Positions 44,082-53,280 of a stretch of DNA of 64,000 nucleotides are shown piece after piece; the first letter of the stretch is position 1, and the number at the start of each line of letters is the position of its first letter. The stretch is from Wohlfahrtiimonas larvae. GTDB taxonomy: Bacteria > Pseudomonadota > Gammaproteobacteria > Cardiobacteriales > Wohlfahrtiimonadaceae. A model generated the notes under the pieces. That model was not told the origin of the DNA and made no database searches. It worked only from the letters and a program-made list of their open reading frames with translations. The DNA is taken from contig NZ_BAABKE010000001.1 of the NCBI RefSeq assembly GCF_039543665.1, positions 310,001-374,000 of the forward strand, written 5' to 3'. The position numbers and the translations under genes were made by a program.

Positions 44082-44835
44082 GTTAGAATCTATAGATGTG
44101 ATCGTTGCTAAAGGTACAAAGTTAGAAAGAGAAGTGCTTTCAGGCTTAAGTTTAGAAGTCAAAAAAGGTGAGTTTTCTGTCATCATTGGTGGCAATGGTG
44201 CTGGTAAATCAACGCTGTTTAATGTGATCTCAGGCTTTATGAAGCCAGAAAAAGGTCGCATTTTAATCAATGATGAAGATGTGACAACGCGCTCTCAACA
44301 AATGCGTGCAAAAGACGTTTCTATTGTGATGCAAGATCCTCGTGTAGGTACGATGGAACGCATGACAATTTTAGAAAATATGGCATTTGCAGCTAAACGT
44401 GGTCAAATGCGTGGCTTAGGTTTTTTTAATGGCAAAGCTCAACGTGAATTTTTCCGTGATCGCTTATCATTATTGAATATGGGTTTAGAGAATCGCTTGC
44501 AAGATTCTGTGATGAATTTATCCGGTGGGCAACGCCAAGCTTTGAGCTTAATTATGGCGATTTTATCTGATTCTAAAATCTTATTATTAGATGAAATTAC
44601 AGCAGCATTGGATCCTAAAATTGCTGAAAATGTGATGTATTTAGCCAATAAAATTGTGGAAGACTCACATTTAACATGCTTGATGATCACACATAATATG
44701 CATCATGCTCTTAAATATGGTGATCGCACAATGTTGTTGAAAAATGGTCAGTTCTTAAAAACATTCAGCAAAGAAGAGAAGCATAATCTCACAGCACCAG
44801 AATTGGCAGGGATGTTTGAAGAGGATTTCGATTAA
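44074..44835 (+). CDS. ABC transporter ATP-binding protein, TrpZ-like
   Basis: The 253-residue ATPase has a Walker A IIGGNGAGKSTLF (about residues 37-49), Q loop in VMQDPRVGTMERMT, signature LSGGQRQALSL (about 150), Walker B ILLLDEITAALD and switch His in MITHNMHHAL. It powers the TrpXYZ-type importer. It overlaps the permease gene and is followed by a terminator, closing the operon that begins with the TrpR-like regulator. Confidence 0.92.
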   Translation: MLKLESIDVIVAKGTKLEREVLSGLSLEVKKGEFSVIIGGNGAGKSTLFNVISGFMKPEKGRILINDEDVTTRSQQMRAKDVSIVMQDPRVGTMERMTILENMAFAAKRGQMRGLGFFNGKAQREFFRDRLSLLNMGLENRLQDSVMNLSGGQRQALSLIMAILSDSKILLLDEITAALDPKIAENVMYLANKIVEDSHLTCLMITHNMHHALKYGDRTMLLKNGQFLKTFSKEEKHNLTAPELAGMFEEDFD

Positions 44836-44853
44836 GTTTTCAATATTAAAACT

Positions 44854-44887
44854 AAAAAAGCTCTGAGTGTGTGATCAGAGCTTTTTT
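44854..44887. terminator. bidirectional terminator between the ABC operon and the BASS-type carrier gene
   Basis: AAAAAAGCTCTGA pairs perfectly with TCAGAGCTTTTTT around an 8-nt loop. It has T runs on both strands and lies between convergent genes. Confidence 0.9.
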
Positions 44888-44909
44888 AGTATTTGAATTT
44901 AAGTGGTTA

Positions 44910-45854
44910 CTACTGAATCTTCGGTGTGAGTTTTACATAAACCAATTCACCAATCAGCTCTACAATTGTTTGTGTGACGATGATGCTTGTTGTGATCAAT
45001 ATCATATCCTCAGGCAATGCTAGGGCAAATGGCAGTACAGCCAATGAATTCCTTGTGCCTGCGCTGAAAATCAATGTGCGCTTAGATTCAGATTTCAATT
45101 TAAATAACTTTCCCACCAAAAGATTGAGTGGAAACATCAGCGCTATGAATGCAATATAGATCGGAATAACTTGAATAATTTGCTCGTAATGCAAGGCAAT
45201 GGGCGTGATTTGTGAAGCAATGATGATGAACAGAACAATCGCCATGAATGGCACAGGCAACCAATTGGAAATTTCATGCGTGATATTAATGATGCGATTT
45301 TTAGCTGAAAATGTTTGAACCAATATTGCTGCGATCAAAGGTATCACAATCAGAAATAGAAAAGATTCTATAAAAGGCATGATGGATAATGAGCCTAAAA
45401 AGCCTTTTCCTAGCATTAACCAAATATAAACAGGCAATAACAGAATCTGAGTGATGAATAATAATGGTGTGGAAGCAAGCATTAGTTTGGCATCGCCTTT
45501 GCCAATTTGAGTGAATACGATCACATAATCAATACAAGGTGTTAATAATACCAATAAAACAGCGAAGATAATGGCAGGTTGATTCGGCAAAAACTGAATC
45601 AATAAATAAGCTAACAAGGGCACAATAATGTAATTGCTGATAAGCAATGCGATCATGAATTGGCGATTGCTGAAGGATGCTTTTAAATCAGCAAAAGGAA
45701 TCTGCAGAAACATGCTGTACATTAAAATACCTAAAGTTACTGGTAATACATTATTCAGAGTATGAACAGCAGGGAAGATGAATCCAATGACTATAGCTAT
45801 AATAATCGTGACAGCATAAATATTGACTTGATTGTGTTCTATTTGGTCTCTCAT
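44910..45854 (-). CDS. BASS/ACR3-like membrane carrier
   Basis: The 314-residue protein has ten predicted helices and resembles the bile acid:sodium symporter superfamily, nearest in look to its arsenite-carrier (ACR3) relatives: LGILMYSMFLQIPFADLK in the first half, LLTPCIDYVIVFTQIGKGDA around residue 105 and FSAGTRNSLAVLPFALALP near 265. The Pro-Cys in LTPCIDYV is at the position of the ACR3 cysteine. No arsR or arsC lies nearby, so an arsenic role is not supported by context; the substrate is open. Confidence 0.75.
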   Translation of the reverse strand: MRDQIEHNQVNIYAVTIIIAIVIGFIFPAVHTLNNVLPVTLGILMYSMFLQIPFADLKASFSNRQFMIALLISNYIIVPLLAYLLIQFLPNQPAIIFAVLLVLLTPCIDYVIVFTQIGKGDAKLMLASTPLLFITQILLLPVYIWLMLGKGFLGSLSIMPFIESFLFLIVIPLIAAILVQTFSAKNRIINITHEISNWLPVPFMAIVLFIIIASQITPIALHYEQIIQVIPIYIAFIALMFPLNLLVGKLFKLKSESKRTLIFSAGTRNSLAVLPFALALPEDMILITTSIIVTQTIVELIGELVYVKLTPKIQ

Positions 45855-45983
45855 CTATTTGATCCATGAATGATGGGATTGTATTCAATTTTTAATTATA
45901 GCGGATGATCACAAGGAGGGTGGCTCTTTGAGAATTGAACGCTATAATCGAACAATTTATGAAAAATTGATTTGGAGCACTGC

Positions 45984-46772
45984 ATGATCACAGTAACAAC
46001 CTTAAGAAAGATGAAAGAGAAGGGTGAAAAAATAACAATGTTAACTTGCTATGACGCCTCTTTTGCAAAAGTGATGAATAACGTTGGCGTCGAAATTTTA
46101 TTAATTGGCGATTCATTGGGGATGACGATTCAAGGTCATACAAGTACTTTACCTGTAACATTAGAACATATGATTTACCATACTCAGAATGTTGCTAAAG
46201 GGAATCAAAAAGCTCTATTAGTAGCTGATTTGCCATTTGGTGCTTATGAAGGCTCTGTGGAGTCTGCTTTTCAAAATTCTGTGCAGTTAATGAAGGCTGG
46301 TGCACATATGGTTAAATTGGAAGGTGGTTTAGATCAAGTGGAGAAAACAGCTTATTTATCTAAGCGTTCGATTCCTGTATGTGCACATTTAGGTTTAACG
46401 CCACAATCTGTGAATGCATTGGGTGGTTATCGTGTTCAAGGTCGCGATCAAGCGGTAGCTGATGAAATGATTGAAGCAGCCAAGGCGCATGAAGCAGCAG
46501 GCGCTTCATTGATTGTATTGGAATGCATTCCAAAAGATTTAGCGAAAGCCATTACCGCACAAGTGAATATTCCTGTGATTGGCATTGGTGCAGGCGTGGA
46601 TTGTGATGGGCAGGTTTTAGTTTTACAAGATATGCTCGGAATTTATCCTGATCCACCAAGTTTTTCTCATAATTTTCTAGCAGAAACGAATTCTGTTGCA
46701 TTGGCAGTAAAAGCTTATGTGGATGCTGTCAAAACATCTCAATTTCCAACCGAACAACATTCATTTAATTAG
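45984..46772 (+). CDS. panB: 3-methyl-2-oxobutanoate hydroxymethyltransferase
   Basis: The 262-residue enzyme makes ketopantoate in the pantothenate pathway. ATG 45984 has GGAG 7 nt upstream; a TTG 12 nt earlier is rejected. Motifs: MLTCYDASFAKVMNNVG, the Mg-binding IGDSLGM, ADLPFGAYEG, GAHMVKLEGG and HLGLTPQSVNALGGYRVQG. The product is close to the E. coli length (264). Upstream of panC by 7 bp, same operon. Confidence 0.97.
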   Translation: MITVTTLRKMKEKGEKITMLTCYDASFAKVMNNVGVEILLIGDSLGMTIQGHTSTLPVTLEHMIYHTQNVAKGNQKALLVADLPFGAYEGSVESAFQNSVQLMKAGAHMVKLEGGLDQVEKTAYLSKRSIPVCAHLGLTPQSVNALGGYRVQGRDQAVADEMIEAAKAHEAAGASLIVLECIPKDLAKAITAQVNIPVIGIGAGVDCDGQVLVLQDMLGIYPDPPSFSHNFLAETNSVALAVKAYVDAVKTSQFPTEQHSFN

Positions 46773-46779
46773 GAAAGTT

Positions 46780-47607
46780 ATGCAAGTCATTAAAACAATT
46801 GCTGAAATGCGTGCCTTTAGAAAAGGCTTGTCACAAGTTGCATTAGTCCCTACGATGGGGAATTTACATGCTGGGCATTTATCTTTAATTAAGGCTGCTC
46901 AGTTTGAGTCTAAACATGTCATTGTTTCAATTTTTGTTAATCCTATCCAGTTTGGGCCCAATGAAGACTTTGGTAGTTATCCCAGAACCTTATTAGAAGA
47001 TTGTGAGAAATTGGCAGAACTAGGTGTTGATGCTGTATTTGCTCCGAATGCTGAAGAAATGTACCCTAAAAGCACTCAATCTGTTCGTGTTGTACCTTCA
47101 GATATTCAAAATGAATTATGTGGAGCATCGAGAGAAGGGCATTTTAATGGTGTTGCAACTGTAGTTACTAAGCTGTTTAATATCATTCAGCCAGATGTTG
47201 CATATTTTGGCGAAAAAGATTTTCAGCAGTTATATCTTATCCGAGAAATGGTTGAAGAGTTGAACATGCCAATTAAGATTGTTGCAGTCCCTATTTGTAG
47301 AGATAACTCAGGATTAGCGCTATCAAGTCGTAATGGTTATTTATCAAGTGAAGAGAAGGAGCGTGCAATTGAATTGTCACAATGCCTCACTCAAATGAAA
47401 CACACGATTTTAGATAGTAATTTAGATTTTCGCCTCATTGAGGCGCAAGCTATTCAATCATTGAATAATAATGGTTGGGTTGTGGATTATATTTCAATTC
47501 GAGATCAAACATCCTTAGCGGTTGCAGATCATAATAATGGGCAGTTGATTATTTTAGCAGCAGCTAAAATGGGCAAAACGAGATTGCTAGATAATTTGAT
47601 GGTGTAA
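46780..47607 (+). CDS. panC: pantothenate synthetase
   Basis: From ATG 46780 (AGGAAAG upstream) the protein has 275 residues. It joins pantoate and beta-alanine with ATP. The nucleotidyltransferase HIGH-type motif is in PTMGNLHAGHLSL; other family motifs are VSIFVNPIQFGPNEDF, YFGEKDFQQL, and SGLALSSRNGYLS (KMSKS-like). A longer frame from 46717 overlaps panB and is rejected. panD is not adjacent. Confidence 0.97.
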   Translation: MQVIKTIAEMRAFRKGLSQVALVPTMGNLHAGHLSLIKAAQFESKHVIVSIFVNPIQFGPNEDFGSYPRTLLEDCEKLAELGVDAVFAPNAEEMYPKSTQSVRVVPSDIQNELCGASREGHFNGVATVVTKLFNIIQPDVAYFGEKDFQQLYLIREMVEELNMPIKIVAVPICRDNSGLALSSRNGYLSSEEKERAIELSQCLTQMKHTILDSNLDFRLIEAQAIQSLNNNGWVVDYISIRDQTSLAVADHNNGQLIILAAAKMGKTRLLDNLMV

Positions 47608-47615
47608 TGAGTTAA

Positions 47616-47642
47616 AACTCTTCCTAAATTTTAGGAAGAGTT
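47616..47642 (+). terminator. hairpin after panC
   Basis: AACTCTTCCTAAA pairs with TTTAGGAAGAGTT (13 bp, minimal loop). The following AATATATT is a poor T tract, so it is a weaker terminator or an mRNA-end structure. Confidence 0.6.
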
Positions 47643-47674
47643 AATATATTAGCTGTTACTTTCGCTATAAATGA

Positions 47675-48109
47675 TTAAACTTTTTTAATGGCTAAAATGA
47701 CGTGGGGTGCTTTAAAAAGCGCTGTCACAGATTTGCCAACAGTTAATGCCATTTTTTCAACACCAACATTTGTGACAATTGCAACCAACTCTACACCTTC
47801 TTCAGTTTTTAGGAATACTTCGCTATCGGCAGTTCCTGTTTTGATGGCTGTGATTGTTGTAAAAAATTGATTGCGTGTTGAGAATTCATATTCATCAGAA
47901 TCAACAGCCAAAATAATCCAAGTTGCTTTGATCATAGCAATGACTTCTTGGCCAACTGATAAATCAAGGCGACGGGTGTTACCTTGCGTAATGCCAGCAA
48001 CAATTTCTAAACCAGAACCAATATCAATGATGATTTCATCATTGCCTGAGCCAGCTGATTGTATGGCTTCAATTGTTCCTTTGAATTGATTGCGTGCTGT
48101 TGTTTTCAT
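47675..48109 (-). CDS. tandem Mop-domain molybdate-binding protein
   Basis: The 144-residue protein consists of two similar halves, each a TOBE/Mop domain: TARNQFKGTIEAIQSAG and STRNQFFTTITAIKTGT start the repeats, and VGQEVIAMIKATWIILAV and VGKSVTALFKAPHVILAI end them. Such di-Mop proteins (ModG type) bind molybdate or tungstate oxyanions in the cytoplasm, for storage or buffering. AAGGAG precedes the ATG. No modABC or molybdenum enzyme gene is near. Confidence 0.88.
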   Translation of the reverse strand: MKTTARNQFKGTIEAIQSAGSGNDEIIIDIGSGLEIVAGITQGNTRRLDLSVGQEVIAMIKATWIILAVDSDEYEFSTRNQFFTTITAIKTGTADSEVFLKTEEGVELVAIVTNVGVEKMALTVGKSVTALFKAPHVILAIKKV

Positions 48110-48222
48110 TCAAACTCCTTTGTTAATAATGTACCATTGTCCAACATTATAGCGTTGATTGCCTAAATTGATTATCAGATAATGGATATATATTTATATC
48201 ATCAACTTTAAGGCTCTAAAAT

Positions 48223-49068
48223 ATGATTTGTACCATATCATCTATTGATGCAGATTTAATGGATCAATGGCAAAATTGTGAAACATTTTCTTTTCGATTA
48301 CACAGTCGATTTAGCCATGCTATCAATTGGATGAATGATGATGGGCAAATGATCACTTTTTTATCTAAAAATTTACCTAATGGTCCCAATACTTTGGTGC
48401 TTAATGTTGATAGTTTTGATACATGGGGGCTCAATGATGCTCTTTTATTAAAGACATCTTCACAAAGCTTATCAATACTTGATGCTGATATTGAAGTACG
48501 ATGCAGACAAATAACTGCATTGTGGCAGTGCGATTTACCAAAATTATTACAAATGAATCATAGTGCGATTATTGAGATACATCAATTTTTAAGCCTACAT
48601 AATGATGATTTGCAAGCTATAGAAAAGCAAGTGTATCGTAAATTAGATGATAATCATCAGGCGTTATATCATGCAATTAAGGATCACAATTATGATGAAG
48701 TAATGGAGTGTGCACGTAGTAATATTGGATTAGGCTTAGGGTTAACACCATCAGGAGATGATCGTTTAGTTGGTTTTTTGTTAGGCTGTTTTATGCAAAT
48801 GCCGAGAAATATAGATTTATTAGATGCATTAAAAAAAGCAATAGATATGAGTCCAGAGCGGACAAATGAAATTAGCTATGCGATGCTTAAACATGCTTCA
48901 AACGGACGATTTAATGAATGGTTATTACTGTTAGGTCAGGTGATTGCAAATCATGATCACAATAGCCTAATATTAGCAATACAAGATGTGTTTAGCATTG
49001 GTTCGAGGTCAGGTGGCGATATGCTCAAAGGATTAGTATTATCCCTTGAGCTTTTTGAATCATTTTAG
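48223..49068 (+). CDS. DUF2877 (AllH/YlbF-like) protein
   Basis: The 281-residue protein carries the DUF2877 hallmark GLGLGLTPSGDDRLVGFLLG (residues about 167-186) and IGSRSGGDMLKGL near the end. DUF2877 includes E. coli YlbF/AllH, a component of the oxalurate carbamoyltransferase (with FdrA/AllF and YlbE/AllG) that acts after AllD. The other subunits are absent here, but allD, allC and allE lie 8-13 kb away. It overlaps the convergent NlpD-like gene by 4 bp at their stops. Function is inferred, not certain, because stand-alone members exist. Confidence 0.78.
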   Translation: MICTISSIDADLMDQWQNCETFSFRLHSRFSHAINWMNDDGQMITFLSKNLPNGPNTLVLNVDSFDTWGLNDALLLKTSSQSLSILDADIEVRCRQITALWQCDLPKLLQMNHSAIIEIHQFLSLHNDDLQAIEKQVYRKLDDNHQALYHAIKDHNYDEVMECARSNIGLGLGLTPSGDDRLVGFLLGCFMQMPRNIDLLDALKKAIDMSPERTNEISYAMLKHASNGRFNEWLLLLGQVIANHDHNSLILAIQDVFSIGSRSGGDMLKGLVLSLELFESF

Positions 49069-49778
49069 AAATTAACATAACGTGTTGGATTGATGGGATT
49101 TCCATTGACACGTACTTCAAAGTGAAGAATATTTTTGCCTTCTGGGCTTGTACCCATTGTCCCAATCTGTTGGCTACTGGAAACTTTCTGTCCTTCTCTA
49201 ACAGTGACAGATGATAAATATCCATAGGCTGTATAGACATTATTAGCATGCTTCACCATTACTAACTGGCCAAATCCACCGCTGCCTTGCCCTGCATAGA
49301 CAACTACGCCATTATTAGCACTATTAACAGGTTGATTGAAATTACCTGCGATCTGAATACCTTTATGACCAGGCAAGTTGGGGTTAAATGATCGTATAAC
49401 TTGGCCTTGTGTTGGTTTATGCCAACCGCCCATTTTGGGAATAGGTTGGTTTGTATAAGTTGATGAAGCTTGAACGCTATGATCTGTATTTTTATTAGCA
49501 GGTGGTACTTTATAATTACGATTAGATGCATATTGATTCTGATTGCTACGGCTATCTTTAACTTTGGCACCGCCACGAATTTTAAGTGTTTGTCCTGCAC
49601 GAATATGATTAGGATTAGAAATATTATTAATGCGACTCAATTCGGCGACCGAGATATTGTGTCTACTTGCGATATTGCTTAATGAGTCACCTGGTCGCAC
49701 AGTATAAGTTCCGTAACTAGAACAGGCGGTGATGATCAAAACACATGGAATCAATAGGGTTGTACGCATAGAGTTCAT
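49065..49778 (-). CDS. NlpD-like LysM/LytM lipoprotein
   Basis: From ATG 49778 the product is 237 residues: lipoprotein signal ending LIITAC (lipidated Cys about residue 19), a LysM domain with YTVRPGDSLSNIASRHNIS (about 24-66), a Gln/Asn-rich linker, and a C-terminal LytM (M23) domain. The LytM metal site is degenerate: GHKGIQIAG has Gln where the zinc Asp is expected, and NILHFEVR lacks the first His of HxH. That is the pattern of NlpD/EnvC activators, which stimulate amidases at division rather than cutting peptidoglycan. rpoS is not adjacent. Confidence 0.85.
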   Translation of the reverse strand: MNSMRTTLLIPCVLIITACSSYGTYTVRPGDSLSNIASRHNISVAELSRINNISNPNHIRAGQTLKIRGGAKVKDSRSNQNQYASNRNYKVPPANKNTDHSVQASSTYTNQPIPKMGGWHKPTQGQVIRSFNPNLPGHKGIQIAGNFNQPVNSANNGVVVYAGQGSGGFGQLVMVKHANNVYTAYGYLSSVTVREGQKVSSSQQIGTMGTSPEGKNILHFEVRVNGNPINPTRYVNF

Positions 49779-49883
49779 TGTATATTTATTATCAATCCTA
49801 AATATAAGACAAGTTCGCAAAATAACTACTTTACATTATATTGTAAAGGAGAATTTTGCGAACATGTGGATTATTGCTAGATA

Positions 49884-52199
49884 TTATTCAGTTGCACAAA
49901 TAGCAGTAATGTTAACAACACGACGGACAGTAGCGATATTTGTCAAAATCTGAACTGGTTTTGCAAAGCCCGTTAAGATTGGTGCAACTACAACGCTACC
50001 AGTGATTGATTTTGCAAGGTTGTAAGAAACGTTTGCAGAATCAATATTACTAAATACTAATAAATTTGCATTGTCTGATAATTTATTGGTTGGTAAATAT
50101 TCATCACGATATTGTTTAAATAGTGCTAATTCAGGCTGCATTTCACCTTCAACAGATAATGTAGGTGCTTTTTCTTTTAAAACATCCAATGTTTTTCTCA
50201 TTTTAAGTGAGTATTCGGTATCAAATGAACCAAAGTTTGAGTGAGAAACTAATGCAACATTAGGTTTTAATCCAAAGCGTTCTACTATTTTAGCGCCAGC
50301 TAAAGTGATTTCAGCTAAATGTTCAGCACTTGGGTTTTCATTCACATGGGTATCTGTGAAAAATAATGGACCATCTTGTGCCAATAAAATACTAACAGCA
50401 GAAGGCTTTGTATGTGTATCTTTTAAACCTACTGTATCTGTGATGTGTTCTAGGTGGTTTTTATATTGCCCTAATGTGCCAGCTACGATGCCATCAATAA
50501 AGCCCTGATCTAAAAGCATACCTGCTAAAACATTTGGACGCATTTGTAAGCGATGATATGCCCAGTCTGTAGTTAAACCTTTACGGCACATTTTTGCATA
50601 GTAAGCTTTATGGCAAGCATCTAAATGTGGGGGCGTACGGTAATCAATAATTTGGACAAATTCACGTTCAGTGCGGGAAATTTCTTCTTCTGATTGCAAT
50701 ACTTTGGTCGGTAAGCTGATGGATAATTCGGCTAGTTTAGCTTGAATCACATCAGCGCGACCAATTAATACAGGGTTTGCAATTTGTTCGTTATGAATGA
50801 TTTCTGCTGCACGTAATACACGCTCATCTTCACCTTCAACATATGCAATTGTGCGATAGTTGTGTTTTGCTTCATCAAATAAAGGCTTCATGATCATGGA
50901 TGAGCGATAAACTAAGGCTGTTAACTCTTCACGATACGCGGCTAAATCTTCAATCGGGCGAGTTGCTACACCAGTTTCCATTGCAGCTTTTGCAACAGCA
51001 ATTGGTAACTCAATGATTAATCGTGAGTCAAATGGTTTAGGAATAATACTATCACGGCCAAAGCGAGCTGTTTGGCTCTTACGGCTACCAACGTTAATGC
51101 TTGCACTTTGTTGAGCTAATTTTGCAATTGCATTCACACAGGCAACTTTCATTTCTTCGTTAATTTCGGTTGCACCACAATCTAATGCACCACGGAATAA
51201 GAATGGGAAACATAATACATTATTGATTTGGTTAGGATAATCTGATCGACCCGTTGCAACAATCGCATCTGAACGCATTTCATGAACGATTTCAGGGCGA
51301 GTTTCTGGTTCAGGGTTTGCCAATGCAAAGATAATTGGATTCTCTGCCATTGATTTGATCATATCTTGATTCAAAAGACGCGGTGCAGACAAGCCTAAGA
51401 AAATATCGGCACCAACAATTGCTTCAGCCAATGTATTATGCGGTGTGTCACGTTGGTATTCTTTATTATATTTATTCAGAGTTTCTTCTGGGCGACGAGT
51501 GTTGATGATGCCATCAATGTCTGAAACTAATATATTTTCTTTCTTTAATCCCATTGTAACTAGCATATTTAAACAGGCTAGTGCGGCAGCACCTGCGCCA
51601 CTTGTTACTAGGCGAACATCTTCGATGGATTTGTTCACAAGCTTCAATGCATTGACAATACCGGCAGCAACAATGATCGCTGTACCATGCTGATCATCAT
51701 GGAATACAGGGATTTTCATGCGTTTTTTTAATTCAGCTTCGATTTCAAAGCATTCTGGTGCTTTAATATCTTCTAAATTAATCCCACCAAAAGTTGGCTC
51801 TAAGGCAGCAACAGCTTCAATGAAACGCTTAGGATCTTGTTCATCTACTTCAATGTCAAAAACATCAATACCTGCAAATTTTTTAAATAAAACACCTTTA
51901 CCTTCCATTACAGGTTTACCTGCTAAAGCACCAATATTACCTAAACCTAATACTGCGGTGCCATTAGAGATAACAGCGACTAAATTGCCTTTTGCAGTGT
52001 AGTCTAATGCTGTAAGTGGATTGGCTTTGATTTCCTCACAAGGATAAGCAACACCAGGTGAATAAGCTAATGCAAGATCTCGTTGATCACTAACTGGTTT
52101 ACTGGGGATGACTTCAACCTTGCCGGGTTTCGGGAAGCGATGATAATTCAATGCTGCCTTTCTAAATTCTGCTTCTTTCTTAACCTTATCGTTGGTCAT
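49884..52199 (-). CDS. maeB: NADP-dependent malic enzyme with phosphotransacetylase-like domain
   Basis: The 771-residue protein starts at ATG 52199 (GGAGG, 5-nt spacer). The N-terminal malic-enzyme part (to about 430) has RDLALAYSPGVAYPCEEI, GKPVMEGKGVLFKKFAGIDVFDIE, HDDQHGTAIIVAAGIVNAL and a nucleotide fold at TSGAGAAALACLN. The C-terminal part (about 440-771) is a phosphate acetyltransferase-like regulatory domain. It oxidatively decarboxylates malate to pyruvate, giving NADPH. The layout and length are those of MaeB. Confidence 0.96.
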   Translation of the reverse strand: MTNDKVKKEAEFRKAALNYHRFPKPGKVEVIPSKPVSDQRDLALAYSPGVAYPCEEIKANPLTALDYTAKGNLVAVISNGTAVLGLGNIGALAGKPVMEGKGVLFKKFAGIDVFDIEVDEQDPKRFIEAVAALEPTFGGINLEDIKAPECFEIEAELKKRMKIPVFHDDQHGTAIIVAAGIVNALKLVNKSIEDVRLVTSGAGAAALACLNMLVTMGLKKENILVSDIDGIINTRRPEETLNKYNKEYQRDTPHNTLAEAIVGADIFLGLSAPRLLNQDMIKSMAENPIIFALANPEPETRPEIVHEMRSDAIVATGRSDYPNQINNVLCFPFLFRGALDCGATEINEEMKVACVNAIAKLAQQSASINVGSRKSQTARFGRDSIIPKPFDSRLIIELPIAVAKAAMETGVATRPIEDLAAYREELTALVYRSSMIMKPLFDEAKHNYRTIAYVEGEDERVLRAAEIIHNEQIANPVLIGRADVIQAKLAELSISLPTKVLQSEEEISRTEREFVQIIDYRTPPHLDACHKAYYAKMCRKGLTTDWAYHRLQMRPNVLAGMLLDQGFIDGIVAGTLGQYKNHLEHITDTVGLKDTHTKPSAVSILLAQDGPLFFTDTHVNENPSAEHLAEITLAGAKIVERFGLKPNVALVSHSNFGSFDTEYSLKMRKTLDVLKEKAPTLSVEGEMQPELALFKQYRDEYLPTNKLSDNANLLVFSNIDSANVSYNLAKSITGSVVVAPILTGFAKPVQILTNIATVRRVVNITAICATE

Positions 52200-52361
52200 A
52201 AATTCCTCCAAAACCATTGTTTGATTGTCTAAAATTTACGCAGTGCGCGTAGTATTTTTAAGGTTTGATGTTACCAAATAATGTAATTATTGACTATACT
52301 TATGATAATAATTGTAAAAAGATAATGGTGGACAAGAAAAGGTTATGTCAAGATGTATTTA

Positions 52362-52370
52362 TGATATAAT
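52362..52370 (+). promoter_or_regulatory. extended -10 promoter of rpoH
   Basis: TGATATAAT at 52362-52370 is an extended -10 element (TGn before a perfect TATAAT). No good -35 is seen at 16-18 bp, as expected for extended -10 promoters. The rpoH start is 28 nt downstream with AGGGAGG just before it. Confidence 0.6.
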
Positions 52371-52397
52371 AATCTGTCAAATTTAAAGGGAGGTTTA

Positions 52398-53264
52398 ATG
52401 AATAAATCTTTAGTTTTAAGAGCTAATTCATTGCCTGCTGTCAGTGATGACTTCAGTGCATATGCTTCTGCAATTGCAGATATCCCAACTTTAAGTGCAG
52501 AAGAAGAGAAAGAGCTTGCAACGCGTTTGATTGAAAAAAATGATATTCAAGCTGCACAATTACTAGTTTTAGCACATTTAAAATTCGTTGTTCATATCGC
52601 TAAAGGGTTTACAGGTTATGGTTTGCCTTTGGTTGATCTTGTACAAGAAGGTAATGTCGGCTTGATGAAAGCAGTGAAACGTTTTGACCCAAGTTATAAT
52701 GTTCGCTTAATTTCATTCGCAGTTCATTGGATTAAGTCAGAAATTCATGACTTTGTCATTCGTAACTGGCGAATTGTTAAAGTGGCAACGACTAAAGCAC
52801 AGCGTAAACTATTTTTTAACTTACGTTCATCCAAAGAATCTTTAGGGTGGCTCAATGAAAATGAAGCTGAAAATATCGCAGCAGATTTAAATGTGAGTGT
52901 GGATGAGGTTAAAAGAATGGAGTCTCGTTTATTTTCTAATGATGTTTCTTTTGATTTATCCACAAGTGATGAAGATAATGAGCACTATTCACCATCGGAA
53001 TGGTTGGCAGATGAAAATATGGATCCATCATTGCAAGTGGAACAAGATGATACAGAACAGAAAAGTTTAGAAGCTTTAGCTAATGCGATGGCTAACTTAG
53101 ATGACCGTAGTCGCGATATTATTCAGCGTCGTTGGATGGAAACCGATGACAGTAAAAAGCCAACATTACATGAATTGGCTGCTGAATATGGAGTTTCAGC
53201 AGAACGTATTCGTCAAATAGAAGCGCAAGCTATGACGAAATTAAAAAAATTCTTGATCGAATAA
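52398..53264 (+). CDS. rpoH: RNA polymerase heat-shock sigma factor (sigma-32)
   Basis: The 288-residue factor has region 1.2 (PTLSAEEEKELATRL), region 2 with LVDLVQEGNVGLMKAVKRFDP and RLISFAVHWIKSEIHDFVIRNWRIVKVATTKAQRKLFFNLR, the last stretch being the RpoH box seen only in sigma-32, and region 4 with TLHELAAEYGVSAERIRQIE. It directs heat-shock gene transcription. The preceding Shine-Dalgarno AGGGAGG is strong. The RNA around the start was not folded, so a thermosensor is not assessed. Confidence 0.96.
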   Translation: MNKSLVLRANSLPAVSDDFSAYASAIADIPTLSAEEEKELATRLIEKNDIQAAQLLVLAHLKFVVHIAKGFTGYGLPLVDLVQEGNVGLMKAVKRFDPSYNVRLISFAVHWIKSEIHDFVIRNWRIVKVATTKAQRKLFFNLRSSKESLGWLNENEAENIAADLNVSVDEVKRMESRLFSNDVSFDLSTSDEDNEHYSPSEWLADENMDPSLQVEQDDTEQKSLEALANAMANLDDRSRDIIQRRWMETDDSKKPTLHELAAEYGVSAERIRQIEAQAMTKLKKFLIE

Positions 53265-53280
53265 TAAATTGGGTCATTCA

